Below are positions 40,552-51,236 of a DNA stretch of 64,000 nucleotides, piece after piece. The stretch's first letter is position 1. Each line of letters opens with the position of its first letter. This stretch comes from Symbiodinium natans (Eukaryota > Sar > Dinophyceae > Suessiales > Symbiodiniaceae): NCBI GenBank assembly GCA_905221605.1, contig CAJNDS010000003.1, positions 938,246 to 1,002,245 of the forward strand, read 5' to 3'. Position numbers and translations under genes: made by a program. The notes under the pieces are model-generated. The model did no database searches and had not been told where the DNA came from. It worked only from the letters and a program-made list of their open reading frames with translations.

Positions 40552-41272
40552 ATGGAAGGAATAGGCTTGAAGAGGCATGTTTTGCACAAGGTCTTGGAGA
40601 AGCTTGTCGAGAAAGAGAACGTCATGGCTGCTGTAGGTTGCGGCCCGAGAGAGCCGACGACTGCACATGATGGGCTCTGTCTCTGGCTTTCACAATGTCA
40701 CAAGGCCTTGCAAGCGACACTGGCTTTGTCTTGCAGACTGCGGGTAATGCTGAGTACCTGTGGGCACCTTAGACTCCGGTTTGCTTCGCCTTTGCATCTT
40801 GGGCTTGCAGGGCGCAGACTTTTCCGCTGGCTTGCCTTTCAGAAAAAACTGTCAAAGAAAGAGAGGGCTCTTTTCTCTGCACTTCGAGACTTCGAGGCCT
40901 CCGCGAAAAGAGTTCTTGGCCGCTTTCGCGCAGGCCCGTCTCCCGAGTGCACTTTGCTTCGGTTTGACCTTGCCTCTTTTGTTGAGAGATCTGCAGGGCT
41001 GCGACAAGCTGGATCCCAATGAGAGCAACCCGATCATTTCAATTGACGGAGAGACCAGGCCGGCTTTGGAAACGTGCACGTTGCCTGCAGCAGATTGTGC
41101 CACTGTTGCATGTGTGGAGACTTCAAAGCAGGTCAATCAAGCTGAAAGAGAACAAGGGTGTGATCCTAGCAGTTGTGGAGAAGGTGGCCTGAGCAAGGAT
41201 GCGAAAAACAAACCAGTGGGCGTGATAACAGACTGTGCAGGAGCCGGTGAGACATGGTCAGACGAACAGTAA
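40552..41272 (+). CDS. hypothetical exon region
   Basis: Two overlapping frames. About 40560-40640 reads GLKRHVLHKVLEKLVEKENV. The better supported part, from about 40995 after GAGATCTGCAG, reads GCDKLDPNESNPIISIDGET, RPALETCTLPAADCATVACV and ETSKQVNQAEREQGCDPSSC to a stop at 41272. The Cys-rich acidic content does not match a family I know. A 30-bp poly-C run follows. Confidence 0.3.
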
Positions 41273-41279
41273 GTGGAGG

Positions 41280-41566
41280 TCCTCGAGACTAACATCCCAA
41301 CCCCCCCCCCCCCCCCCCCCCCCCCCCCAAAGCCCTCCCGGTGCAGTACATTCTGATACCCTTCGCCATCCTAATTTGAGGATCAAGGCTTGGCCAAAGT
41401 TGCCTTCAGATAATGGATCTTAGGACACCTTGAATGAACATGCCAGAACATGCAGCGCCAAAGGGAAGAGCGAGTTCCCATCATCAGCCCGGACTGCAGC
41501 ACTCCCATGTGTATGCCATGCCGCCAAAGCTGCGGACAGCGGAGCTAGCAAGGTTGCAAGAGGACT

Positions 41567-41603
<37 letters not shown>

Positions 41604-42060
41604 ACCTTGGACTTGCGCGCCCCGAGGGGCAGCTCTCCCCTCGGGGGAGGCTAAGCGAGAGAGAGAGAGAGAGCGAGAGAGGGAGAGAGAGAGAGAGTGC
41701 CGGGGGTCTCCCTCAGGGCGGCCCTCTTAAGCGTGGAGGAGAAGAAGAAGAAGGAGAAGCACGAGACGGGAACACCGAAAGTCGGGGCGCACGGACTGCA
41801 CGGGGAAGAAGGGAAACCCCTGACCTCAAGTCACAAGGAAACAAGGAAATAAAGAAAGAGCCCAGGGCATGCATAGGTTCGAGTAATGTAGGAGCTCATT
41901 TGTGGATCTAGGGGCTCTTTGAGTTGGTTGGGGGCGTGCGTTTCGAAAGAAGCGACTTCGAGGAGTGCAAAGAGAACAACAGTCTCACAACGTAGGATAG
42001 CCTGCCAAGGCGACGATAAGAGGGCAGAAACTCGCCTGGGTTTCACGAAACAGTAGGGGG
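41280..42060. other. low-complexity stretch
   Basis: Poly-C of about 30 bp (41299-41328), (GA)n at 41572-41599 and 41656-41697, and a GC-rich motif at 41606-41640 that recurs at 29761-29795. No exon is supported. Confidence 0.6.
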
Positions 42061-42439
42061 CAGCAAACGTGGGATTGGGGAGGAATTTTGGTCAACAATC
42101 ACCATGCTGCCGTACCCCGTGTGGAACACGCGTCTATCCCGAAACTTGCCAGAAAGAGGCTATGCGTGATTGTGTAAGTGACAAGATCTCGTTTGAGAGG
42201 AGAATGCCGAGCTGCGACGTCGAGTTGAGGTGCCCCGTTGCAGAGAAGGAGGTTTCGGTTGGCTTGCACGATGGGGCAGTTGTATACAGTAGCTGGGTTG
42301 GTTTCTGTGCCAAGATGCCTGGAGCGCTGTTGCCGCAGTCGGATGCATGGAATTGTTACCCTGCAGTGGAGCGGTGTCAGAACAGGCTGGTGCTCCGGAG
42401 GACGTCAGCAAAGCCCGTTGTAGTTTGAACTTGAGCAGT

Positions 42440-42815
42440 TTACCCAGGCGCTCCTCTGACGCTCTTAAGTCGCATTTCCAGGAGCTGTGGGAGACCTGGC
42501 TGCAGCGCGCGGCCGAGGAGGTTCACACAGAGGCGACTGAAGGGGGCCTTGACCCAAAGTGATGTTTGACCTTCGGGTGTGGCAGGGAAGCTGGCTGGAG
42601 CGTTGGTCGAAGCAGCGGCTCCTCATGCTGAAGGGACAGATCATGCAGGAGGCCCGAATCCGCAAGCCGCAGGAGCTCTTCAAAAATTCTTCCTAGATTC
42701 TAGACTTGAAGAGGAGTGGGGCATCCGCTCCGCAAGCCAAGTGTTGGAGAAGCAGCAAGCAGCGCTGCGGGCTGTACAGAGGCACGCCGGGCAGGGCAGG
42801 AGAAGGGCAGGAGAA
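42440..42815 (+). CDS. hypothetical coiled-coil exons
   Basis: About 42470-42560 reads SHFQELWETWLQRAAEEVHT. About 42584-42695, after GTGGCAG, reads SWLERWSKQRLLMLKGQIMQ then EARIRKPQELFKNSS to a stop. About 42705-42800 reads LEEEWGIRSASQVLEKQQAA then LRAVQRHAG. Frames change between islands. This may be a gene of coiled-coil type like the one at 0.2-8 kb. A weaker island (LPTTPAAVKAVEEPAVQAAL) lies at about 42910. Confidence 0.35.
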
Positions 42816-43572
42816 TGAAGCTCTTCCGTGCATATTCGTGAAATTCGCCAGAGCGAATCACATGGTCAAGACTTCTCCACCGTGAGTCCTACCATCGTCG
42901 TCTTGCAGGCTGCCTACAACTCCCGCAGCTGTGAAGGCAGTGGAGGAGCCCGCCGTGCAGGCTGCTTTGGGTGTTTCGGCTTTGCGGTTGTGGAGATGAT
43001 GGTCGGCAATGTACGAAATTCGCTGGGCAAGGATGGGAACTTAACAAGTGAACAGTCTCGAAGCCTTGTGGCACTACGCAGGTCCAAAAAAACCCTACGA
43101 CCAGCAAAGTTGCCAACAGAACGGGCAGAGTAGCCATGTGGATCCATATGGGGTGGTACCTGTCATGATCTGTATAGGTTTGAACCGCCCCTAGGTCCGC
43201 CACGTCCAAATGCCTGGAGCAGTTCATTTGAATGTCTTTCTGAATGCCTTATCTAGATTCTAGATCCCTATTGCGAATTATGTCGAACTAGGGAGTTAGC
43301 CGATATTGGCGTCTCTATTGAGTCGCATTTGCCGGACGCCGTGACGGTTCGTGTGGGACCCTCAATTAAGTCAAATCTTCCGGGTGTCGTAAGAAAGATT
43401 TGGTGTGGCACGCCTTTAAAATCAACTGCCGGGGCTCTCTGTCCCTTTTGAACTCACATATGCTCATCTCTGTGACAATAATTTAAAATCCCGTTTAAGG
43501 AAGGACAAAACATCAGCTTCGAATGTTCGGGGGGCGCGCACACTAAAGATGGTCCAGCATTAAACCCTCGAC

Positions 43573-43790
43573 AGTCTTCTCCAGCCACGCTTCCAAGCTG
43601 GCTGGGGAAGTCGAGGACGCGGTCGCTGAGGGCAATGACTTCGTTGCTGCCTGGGACCCGGCGAAAGAGACATGGAGTTCCTGTCCCGGCTTCTCGGCGT
43701 CCCCCCCGACAAAAGGCCCGGCCCGACGCCGTGGCGCGCGCGCACCGCAGCAGCGCTGCGCGGAAAGTGCCGGCCGCCGAGAGGGATAGA
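43573..43790 (+). CDS. hypothetical exon
   Basis: After a TCTTCTCCAG acceptor the + strand reads HASKLAGEVEDAVAEGNDFV, then AAWDPAKETWSSCPGFSASP, turning Arg-rich before a stop. The minus strand is open over the same region (43454-44023), so the strand is not certain. Family unknown. Confidence 0.3.
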
Positions 43791-45679
43791 TTCTGAAGGC
43801 TGAGGAGTTGAGGGTTCTGGGGTTGAGTCAGGCTTACGAGGTGCGGGGCCGAGGTTATGGTCCGGGCTTCTGGTTTGAGGGTCAGGCTTGAGGTGTTGAG
43901 CTTCTGTTTACCGTTTAGGGGTTTAGGATCGCGAAGAGCTTGAGCAACTGTCGGGTTTCGAGCTGCTGGGGCCAAAAACGCCCGGCTGCGAAATCCTAAG
44001 CACGGGTGGCCCGGAAAGAACATTTCATTGCAAAAGGATACGAGCGATACAGTCTACCACTACCACAGTTTACCTGTGGACATGAGGCTGCAAGCATTGC
44101 GAGAGCGCTCCCCACCCCGAAGCATTTGGCTTGGCAAATGTTTTAAGCTCTGCACACACCTCGGCCGTCTCTGCCAGCTCCGGAGAGCAGTTCGGACACC
44201 TGCTGTATGGCCCTGTGAAGCTCACACGAAGATGCCTTCTGTGTAGCCCTACGGAGCTCGGCCGGGTTGTGCTGGAAGCTTGTGCCTTTGCATGTTGGCT
44301 GCTGGCAGCCACTTGCGAGTGTTGCTTTCAGATTTCTCGGCCCAGCTGCAGTGTTTGTCCGGACAGTGCAAGTGCACACAACAGCCAGGTAACCAGGGGG
44401 TGTGGCTGCATTTTGTGTAACTAGTAGCAGCTGCTTTGTCTTTGTCAGTCCTTCTTTACCCTTGTCCGTCAGTGTGTGGTCTGCTGTCATGTTATTCCTG
44501 TTGTTGGTGCTTGTATGACTGGCCATGTTCTTTGTTTGCGTGTGCATGGCTTGGAAGTAACGGTGGCAGGAGGTGGACATGTGAAGCGAATCCGTCCAAA
44601 GAAACCACAGGCAGGAAAGCACGCCCCCGACAGGTTTTGCGACAACCGGCCATTCGAGCGTCAAAATCCGAGCCGTGCAGTGAAATGGACCCGAGGCTGT
44701 GCAAGAGTATCGCGGCACTGCTTCAGGCCATCAGCACTGACATGCGCTGTTCGGTCCTTCTACGTGGTAGCCGTACTGTTCTCCTTGTGGGACTTGGAGG
44801 ATGCTGTCTCTGCACATGGCCGTGTTTGCACCCGCAGCAGGCCCAGATGAAACCATGGGAATTGTCCCACGTGCGCTGCAACTGACAATGCCGCGGCAGC
44901 TCAAGCAGCTCGCGATACCGAACCTTCCATTCATAGTTTAGCACCGTTGTTGCAGCCATGGCGTCATGGGCTCCTTGGACAGGAACCTACAGTATCTACA
45001 GCGGTTCTCGTTTCACTGCTTCGTGCAATGGGAGAACTGAGAACTCTCACGGGAGAGAGCATCTAGCAGACCCCAGCAAAGGCTCTCCGTTTCGTTTTGG
45101 CCGTGACCATGGCTCGAAGCTTGGAACCACGAGGCTTTTCCAGTTAGATGTCTTGCATGCTTCGTGTGGAACCTGACGCTGCAAAAGAGACAACATCACA
45201 CCGTGACACCGTCACAACTCTGCGTAAGGTCTCGATGTCCGCATCCTTGGTGGTGGCTTCTGGGAAAGTGCCCTGGCCTGCAACCAGCAAGTCAACCAGC
45301 AAGTCTGGAGAAGAGGCCAACGAGCTTTGAGCTGGAGTTGTATGTGATGAGAAAGGCCACAGTCACAGACGCGCCGGAGCACACGATGACTGTACCAGGT
45401 GGGCGAAGTTTCAAAGTTTGTGAGCTGTTGGCTCGTTCCGCCTTCAACTTAGAAACTCTCAAGCAACTCTCTTGACCATCTCTCCACGGCTGGTACTTGG
45501 CAGGGTGACACATGGTGAATTTGTTCAAGCCCCAAAGCCCCGTGCAGCTTTTTCATTCACCTGGCAGAAATGGGCCGGAGGGAAGCCACCCAGAGCGTTC
45601 TAAAGGTAACGTCTTGTCACGCCGGGAAGAGCAACAGTTCTTTCTGCTGCCTCACTGAGCCGCCTCAGTCGCTGGTGGT

Positions 45680-45808
45680 TGGACGCCACCTCGGACGCCC
45701 AGCGAAGAGGATGTAATGGTGTGGGACAAGGTGGTTGCACAGATCGACACGAAGTTGGCAAGCAAGGGGCGCCTGAGCTGCGAGAGATTGGAGAGAGCGT
45801 GCAGAAGC
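45680..45808 (+). CDS. hypothetical exon inside duplicated unit, copy 1
   Basis: One + frame reads PSEEDVMVWDKVVAQIDTKL then ASKGRLSCERLERACRS, with strong protein character. It is followed by the TTTAGGG-like piece, where coding stops. Family unknown. Confidence 0.35.
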
Positions 45809-45921
45809 ACGTTCAGGGTTTAGGGTTTCGGGTGTTTAGGGCTTGGAGATGCCAAACCAAAGCCAAGCGTGCTTTTCCGGCGTGTGTCTAGATTTCGCAG
45901 CCCAGATCTCAAGTTGATGGG

Positions 45922-46356
45922 ATGCTGGTTCTGTCAGTTGTACAGGAGGCGAATTTGGAGGCTTTCTCACTTCGAACCGATAGAGATGACGAGGCATGTG
46001 AGACATGGAGTGGAATCGGACCGCAGCTGAGGCAGCCAAAGCAGGTGGAGTCGCAAGTTGTGGCAGGGATCAAGACGCTTGCTGGCAACTGTAGTGCTAT
46101 GGCGAGCAGCTGCCTCTTCCTTGCACCGCGTCATGTCACACGTAGGTCACTGCAATATACTGCAATGAAAACCGTACCACCCCAACACCGAGAGTTCGAC
46201 AGCTGCATCCATCCCTTCATCTCGACAGTCCTTCACCTTCGCTGGAGGTACAAGTTCTTCTTTGACGATGGCAGCAGCGTGGTCGTTCTCAGCGTGCCGT
46301 GGATGAAGACGCTGGAAGTGTTGGAGGCTAAGGACGTGGAGCCCAAGGACGCTTGA
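45922..46356 (+). CDS. hypothetical protein in duplicated unit, copy 1
   Basis: Open frame of 144 codons: LVLSVVQEANLEAFSLRTDR, DDEACETWSGIGPQLRQPKQ, VESQVVAGIKTLAGNCSAMA, and near the end YKFFFDDGSSVVVLSVPWMK with VLEAKDVEPKDA before TGA. It looks coding at both ends; the middle (SLQYTAMKTVPPQHREF) is less certain and may be intronic. The minus strand is also open. No family was recognised. Confidence 0.35.
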   Translation: MLVLSVVQEANLEAFSLRTDRDDEACETWSGIGPQLRQPKQVESQVVAGIKTLAGNCSAMASSCLFLAPRHVTRRSLQYTAMKTVPPQHREFDSCIHPFISTVLHLRWRYKFFFDDGSSVVVLSVPWMKTLEVLEAKDVEPKDA

Positions 46357-46384
46357 TTGCCGGCGGAGAGGCTCGCCACAGGTG

Positions 46385-46696
46385 ATGACATGATAAGGGC
46401 CTGGAACTGGTGCTGCGTGCCATCCCGAAAAGTGGTTTGACTGGGCGGCTCTGCGGTGTAATTGCTGCCTGTTGGCTGTAAACCCCTCGTTAGAATATGC
46501 GTCGACTTCCTCGCCGTCTCTATTCGCTCTCTAATTTGCTCTCTCTTTCTCCTTCTATCTCTTTCCTTACCCAGTGGCTTCCACTCTCACAGCTTGAATT
46601 TAGCAGCAGAGCTGGCGAGTCCATGTGTGCAGTCATATGTCATATGCCTTGCATGTGCACCTTGCGCATACGCTCGTCTGAAGCCGGCAGTGTTCC
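46385..46696. other. 312-bp spacer between the duplicated units
   Basis: Unrelated to the flanks on either side. Contains a CT-rich tract (about 46520-46570). No gene was seen. Confidence 0.6.
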
Positions 46697-48196
46697 ACAA
46701 TGCCGCGGCAGCTCAAGCAGCTCGCGATACCGAACCTTCCATTCATAGTTTAGCACCGTTGTTGCAGCCATGGCGTCATGGGCTCCTTGGACAGGAACCT
46801 ACAGTATCTACAGCGGTTCTCGTTTCACTGCTTCGTGCAGTGGGAGAACTGAGAACTCTCACGGGAGAGAGCATCTAGCAGACCCCAGCAAAGGCTCTCC
46901 GTTTCGTTTTGGCCGTGACCATGGCTCGAAGCTTGGAACCACGAGGCTTTTCCAGTTAGATGTCTTGCATGCTTCGTGTGGAACCTGACGCTGCAAAAGA
47001 GACAACATCACACCGTGACACCGTCACAACTCTGCGTAAGGTCTCGATGTCCGCATCCTTGGTGGTGGCTTCTGGGAAAGTGCCCTGGCCTGCAACCAGC
47101 AAGTCAACCAGCAAGTCTGGAGAAGAGGCCAACGAGCTTTGAGCTGGAGTTGTATGTGATGAGAAAGGCCACAGTCACAGACGCGCCGGAGCACACGATG
47201 ACTGTACCAGGTGGGCGAAGTTTCAAAGTTTGTGAGCTGTTGGCTCGTTCCGCCTTCAACTTAGAAACTCTCAAGCAACTCTCTTGACCATCTCTCCACG
47301 GCTGGTACTTGGCAGGGTGACACATGGTGAATTTGTTCAAGCCCCAAAGCCCCGTGCAGCTTTTTCATTCACCTGGCAGAAATGGGCCGGAGGGAAGCCA
47401 CCCAGAGCGTTCTAAAGGTAACGTCTTGTCACGCCGGGAAGAGCAACAGTTCTTTCTGCTGCCTCACTGAGCCGCCTCAGTCGCTGGTGGTTGGACGCCA
47501 CCTCGGACGCCCAGCGAAGAGGATGTAATGGTGTGGGACAAGGTGGTTGCACAGATCGACACGAAGTTGGCAAGCAAGGGGCGCCTGAGCTGCGAGAGAT
47601 TGGAGAGAGCGTGCAGAAGCACGTTCAGGGTTTAGGGTTTCGGGTGTTTAGGGCTTGGAGATGCCAAACCAAAGCCAAGCGTGCTTTTCCGGCGTGTGTC
47701 TAGATTTCGCAGCCCAGATCTCAAGTTGATGGGATGCTGGTTCTGTCAGTTGTACAGGAGGCGAATTTGGAGGCTTTCTCACTTCGAACCGATAGAGATG
47801 ACGAGGCATGTGAGACATGGAGTGGAATCGGACCGCAGCTGAGGCAGCCAAAGCAGGTGGAGTCGCAAGTTGTGGCAGGGATCAAGACGCTTGCTGGCAA
47901 CTGTAGTGCTATGGCGAGCAGCTGCCTCTTCCTTGCACCGCGTCATGTCACACGTAGGTCACTGCAATATACTGCAATGAAAACCGTACCACCCCAACAC
48001 CGAGAGTTCGACAGCTGCATCCATCCCTTCATCTCGACAGTCCTTCACCTTCGCTGGAGGTACAAGTTCTTCTTTGACGATGGCAGCAGCGTGGTCGTTC
48101 TCAGCGTGCCGTGGATGAAGACGCTGGAAGTGTTGGAGGCTAAGGACGTGGAGCCCAAGGACGCTTGATTGCCGGCGGAGAGGCTCGCCACAGGTG
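46697..48196. repeat. 1,500-bp duplicated segment, copy 2
   Basis: Second copy of 44885-46384. Its frames at 47492-47620 and 47734-48168 correspond to the copy 1 exon candidates and encode the same residues. Downstream of the end at 48196 the sequence differs at once from that after copy 1. Confidence 0.95.
47734..48168 (+). CDS. hypothetical protein in duplicated unit, copy 2
   Basis: Same 144-codon frame as 45922-46356, with no amino-acid difference seen. If the duplication is real rather than an assembly artefact, it is too recent to have diverged. The exon candidate PSEEDVMVWDKVVAQIDTKL lies upstream at about 47492-47620. Confidence 0.35.
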   Translation: MLVLSVVQEANLEAFSLRTDRDDEACETWSGIGPQLRQPKQVESQVVAGIKTLAGNCSAMASSCLFLAPRHVTRRSLQYTAMKTVPPQHREFDSCIHPFISTVLHLRWRYKFFFDDGSSVVVLSVPWMKTLEVLEAKDVEPKDA

Positions 48197-48211
48197 CCCT
48201 GATGCCGAGAA

Positions 48212-48556
48212 GTGGCGGCCAAGGAGCTGGGAGACGACACAGAGATGGGCTTGGAGCGCACAAGCGAAACGAAAAAATCGCGACGAAACTTGCAGACTTC
48301 TGCGAAGAATAGGACCTGGGTTTTACGTTGTTCGACGGCGATCGACGAACTCGCAGCTGATGCACCAAAACAAGTCCTTCTTTTTTCCGTTTCTCTAGTT
48401 CTTCTTCTCGTTCTCTTCATATCTGTCTTTCCTTTAGCATTGTTGTTTCTGCCTTTAGTACTGTCATTTTTATCTCTCACTCTCTCTCTGGCTCTCTGGC
48501 TCGGTTGCTACCCAGCAGTTGTTACTATACTCTCACTCACAGGGACATGTAACTGA
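48212..48556 (+). CDS. hypothetical ORF with hydrophobic C terminus
   Basis: Open frame directly after duplicated copy 2: VAAKELGDDTEMGLERTSET followed by a polar region, then a long hydrophobic run (LFSVSLVLLLVLFISVFPLA and LLFLPLVLSFLSLTLSLALW). The hydrophobic part comes from a T/C-rich tract, so it may be intronic pyrimidine DNA. The first 50 codons are the better candidate exon. Confidence 0.2.
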   Translation: MAAKELGDDTEMGLERTSETKKSRRNLQTSAKNRTWVLRCSTAIDELAADAPKQVLLFSVSLVLLLVLFISVFPLALLFLPLVLSFLSLTLSLALWLGCYPAVVTILSLTGTCN

Positions 48557-48934
48557 CTCCATCCCCCCCAGCCCGCCCGGAAAACGCGCTCTGCGCACCT
48601 TGCGCATATACCGTGTGCAAGCTTTCAGTCCCGTGGCTGGTTCTCAGAAGAGGGCTGACCTCGGTGTTGAGCCCACGTTGTGCCTTTACCTCAGCTGCGT
48701 GCGCTGCCTCGTGAAGCGATGGCGGAGCTGAGACGGAGCATGTCGGGTGTGGGGGCTGCTTGGACTACATTGAAATCCAGCCGTGCGTGCTTTTCAGAGC
48801 GTGCCTCTCTCTCGAACATCGCTTCGAGAAAGTTCGGGAGGTAATAGGCTTCAGCCCAGGCCAGCATGGCGAACAACCCATGGCCGGACTCGACACTTGA
48901 CCTTGGCGCTGGCGGTTGTTGCGGTTTGTATATG

Positions 48935-49277
48935 AACATATATATATATGTACATATGGAAATAGATATAAATATGAATAAATAAATGCAAATATATATA
49001 CAAATACAAATACAAATATAAACAAATAAATAAATAAGTAAATAAATAGATAAATAAACAAAACAATATATATATATATGAATAAATGTAAATATCAATA
49101 AATATAGACAATAAATGGATAAATAAACAAATCAATCGATAAATAAATAAATATAAATATATGTAGATAGCGTGCCTGCGTGTGTGGGTGTGTGTGTGTG
49201 TGTGTCTCTGTGTGTGTGTCTGGGTGTGTGTCTGGGTGTGGGTGTGGGTGTGGGTGTGGGTGTGGGTGTGGGTGTGG

Positions 49278-49339
<62 letters not shown>

Positions 49340-49340
49340 C
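48935..49340. repeat. AT-rich simple sequence followed by (GT)n / (GGGTGT)n
   Basis: 48935-49165 is composed of TATA, AATA and AAATA units. 49180-49338 is GT-rich: (TG)n, then GGTGTG units, then a pure GT run of about 55 bp. It ends 40 bp before the first recognisable WS/DGAT exon. Confidence 0.95.
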
Positions 49341-49377
49341 CTTGATTGTTCTTTCTTAACTACTGTATCATCTGAGG

Positions 49378-49515
49378 ATGAACATGTTCGAGCCGTACCT
49401 GACGACAATCCTCTGGTTCAAAGAAGCTCCAGATCTTACGGTCATTGCAGATGCCTTTGAGAAGCACTTGTGGCCCTGCCATCGCTTCAACTCCTGCATC
49501 GAGGGCCGGCAGTGC
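49378..49515 (+). CDS. WS/DGAT acyltransferase, exon 1 (or first recognised exon)
   Basis: Reads NMFEPYLTTILWFKEAPDLT, then VIADAFEKHLWPCHRFNSCI and EGRQ. This aligns with the N-terminal part of wax ester synthase/diacylglycerol acyltransferases (N-P-M-x(3)-x(3)-F-x(4)-D-L-x(2)-L-x(3)-L-x(3)-L-L-x-x-R-F-R). An ATG at 49378 is in frame, but the usual S-x-x-D segment before it was not seen, so an earlier exon may exist. These enzymes make storage wax esters or triacylglycerol from fatty acyl-CoA at the ER. Confidence 0.6.
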
Positions 49516-49655
49516 CTCGGCTTTGGAGTATATCGTGAACATCGTGCGGGCGCGTATGAAGCACTACATAGGTCGACTTAGGATGATCCCTGTTGATTTT
49601 TAGCAGATTGATTTGTAGGCTCTTGTAGGCTCTTGCAGACACTGGTTTGATTGAG

Positions 49656-49790
49656 GTGGGTACGGAAACAAGAGCAGATGGACAGGGCCTTCCACTTCCA
49701 AGAAGAGGACCTTGCCAGTGAGATTGCAGTCGAGGAGATGGCAATGAGGACACAGATCACGTCACTTCCAGCCGATCATCCCAGATGGAG
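49656..49790 (+). CDS. WS/DGAT acyltransferase, exon
   Basis: After TTTGATTGAG it reads WVRKQEQMDRAFHFQEEDLA, then SEIAVEEMAMRTQITSLPAD and HPRW. This corresponds to the W-x(5)-F/M-D-x(3)-H region and the L-D-x-S-R-P-L-W element that precede the active site in the family. Confidence 0.55.
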
Positions 49791-50073
49791 GCATCTCGGC
49801 CAAAACGAACCGTTCGATTCGTACTGTGTGCAGTATACAGTACTTGGGCACCCGTGCCCGGCCGTGCCCGGCCGTGCCCGTCGAACTCGCATCTGGCGTT
49901 TGCAACAGAGAGATGTAGGTAGTGTTCTTTTTCTCGACGTCCCTGGCACACGAATAGTTACTTAGGGGAACTCGTTTTGACACGTTTGAATTCGTGGTCG
50001 ACTCTCTGCTCTTCCACCCTCACAGGCATCGTACTTGGTAGATGATAAGTTGTCCACTCTTTCCTGCGCCCAG

Positions 50074-50515
50074 GGTCATCCGCGTGACCACTCCTGCGCC
50101 TCAGAAGTCAGCTCTGGTAATTCATGCGCATCATGCCCTGGGAGATGGTCTAGGGATGCTCTTTGCAATGTCGCCGCTAATGGGTGTTGAGGGTGGAAAC
50201 CCACTTTCAACGGTGCCGCTGCCCAGCATTGTCCTGCCCAAGTTTGCGCGGAAGCCGGATGCTGTGAAATCTGAACAGCCCGTGACCCGCAAGAGCCGAT
50301 GGAACTTGTGTGGATGCCTGGCAGCCGCCTTCAAAGGTGTTGGCTCCTTCCTGCGAGGTTTTTTCGTGATGGCGATCGTCAGCCACGACACGGAGCTCCC
50401 CATCAACGAGCCACTAGCGAAGAGGAGCCCTGTGTTGCCTTACTCGGGCAAGCGGCAGTTTACCCGCTTCCCAACGATACCCTTGTCGCTGATTAAGAAA
50501 GCGAGAGAGAACCAT
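50074..50515 (+). CDS. WS/DGAT acyltransferase, catalytic exon
   Basis: Follows TGCGCCCAG and reads VIRVTTPAPQKSALVIHAHH, then ALGDGLGMLFAMSPLMG. HHALGDG is the HHxxxDG acyltransferase motif of the condensation/WS-DGAT superfamily; its second His is the general base. A hinge region follows (VKSEQPVTRKSRW, CLAAAFKGVGSFLRGFFVMA), then PLSLIKKARENHG, where the exon probably ends before GGTTCCCAATTTTTCTTGCAG. Confidence 0.75.
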
Positions 50516-50540
50516 GGCTTGGCTTTGGTTCCCAATTTTT

Positions 50541-50765
50541 CTTGCAGGAAAGCGCGCTTGTCTGCTTCAGCCGAGACTTAGGGTTTCTGAAATTTCTTTC
50601 GAAGCAGCAAAGGAACCACAGCTGCACCTTGAACGACGTTGTCATGGCCGCAGTCACAGGGGCCCTGCGGAAGTACTGCCTGGAGGTCTGCAAGGATGAG
50701 AAGCTTCGATCCGGGAAGCAAGTGACCTTCAAATCGATGGTCATGTTGGCCATGCCCCGGGAGTG
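50541..50765 (+). CDS. WS/DGAT acyltransferase, exon
   Basis: Starts after TTTCTTGCAG. It contains CTLNDVVMAAVTGALRKYCL, matching the family's conserved T-V-N-D-V-L-L-A-x-V-A-G-A-L-R-x-Y-L, then GKQVTFKSMVMLAMPRE, which corresponds to the L-R-A-x-V-P-V-S-x-R strand. The sequence after about 50765 loses similarity, in line with an intron. Confidence 0.7.
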
Positions 50766-51070
50766 CAGCCACTTGAAAGAAAGGAGTCAGAGGCAGTTTC
50801 GCTTTGAACTTTGCTTTTTCTGAGTCACTTTTGGGCGAGATTCCGGTCAGACTGGATGATCGGGTGCTGAGGCGCCTCCGAACCGAGCATTGCCCTTCGC
50901 CCCGCTGCTGTCAGAGACATGAGGATCACCTTGTTGTTGAAGGGATGCGATCCTGCCTAGGGCCTTGGGGGGCCAATACGAGTCTGTTTCAGGGCCCACC
51001 GAGGATGATGTGATAGCTTCTGAGTCCAATGACTTCTCGTCGAGTGGCTCTGTGAACTTGCCTGCACCGA

Positions 51071-51175
51071 GGCAATAAGATGCTCTTTACCAGCGTCAAG
51101 CTGCCTCTGTCAGAGCCGTCGCAAGCCATGAGAGTACGCAAGACAGTTGCGGCTCAGCAGCAGATAGCAAGGTCT
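51071..51175 (+). CDS. WS/DGAT acyltransferase, exon
   Basis: After CTGCACCGAG it reads GNKMLFTSVKLPLSEPSQAM then RVRKTVAAQQQIARS. This matches the family segment G-N-x(3)-x(3)-x-L-P-x(6)-D-P-x(2)-R-L-x(3). Confidence 0.6.
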
Positions 51176-51236
51176 ATGATTGGTCTGGATCCCCTGCACT
51201 TCCCATATCACAGAATTCGCAGAAGCTTCCTGCCAG

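Larger units (their letters stand above)
44885..46384. repeat. 1,500-bp duplicated segment, copy 1
   Basis: Matches 46697-48196 at a constant offset of 1812 bp. The only difference noticed is A at 45028 versus G at 46840. The unit starts at ACAATGCCGCGG and ends at CACAGGTG. It contains a short degenerate TTTAGGG piece (45816-45842) and the exon-like segments listed separately. The copies are separated by 312 bp of unrelated sequence. Confidence 0.95.

Noticed and set aside
48851-49408. ORF of Thr-His repeats and Tyr/Ile-rich sequence
   Set aside because: Comes from (GT)n and TA-rich simple sequence.
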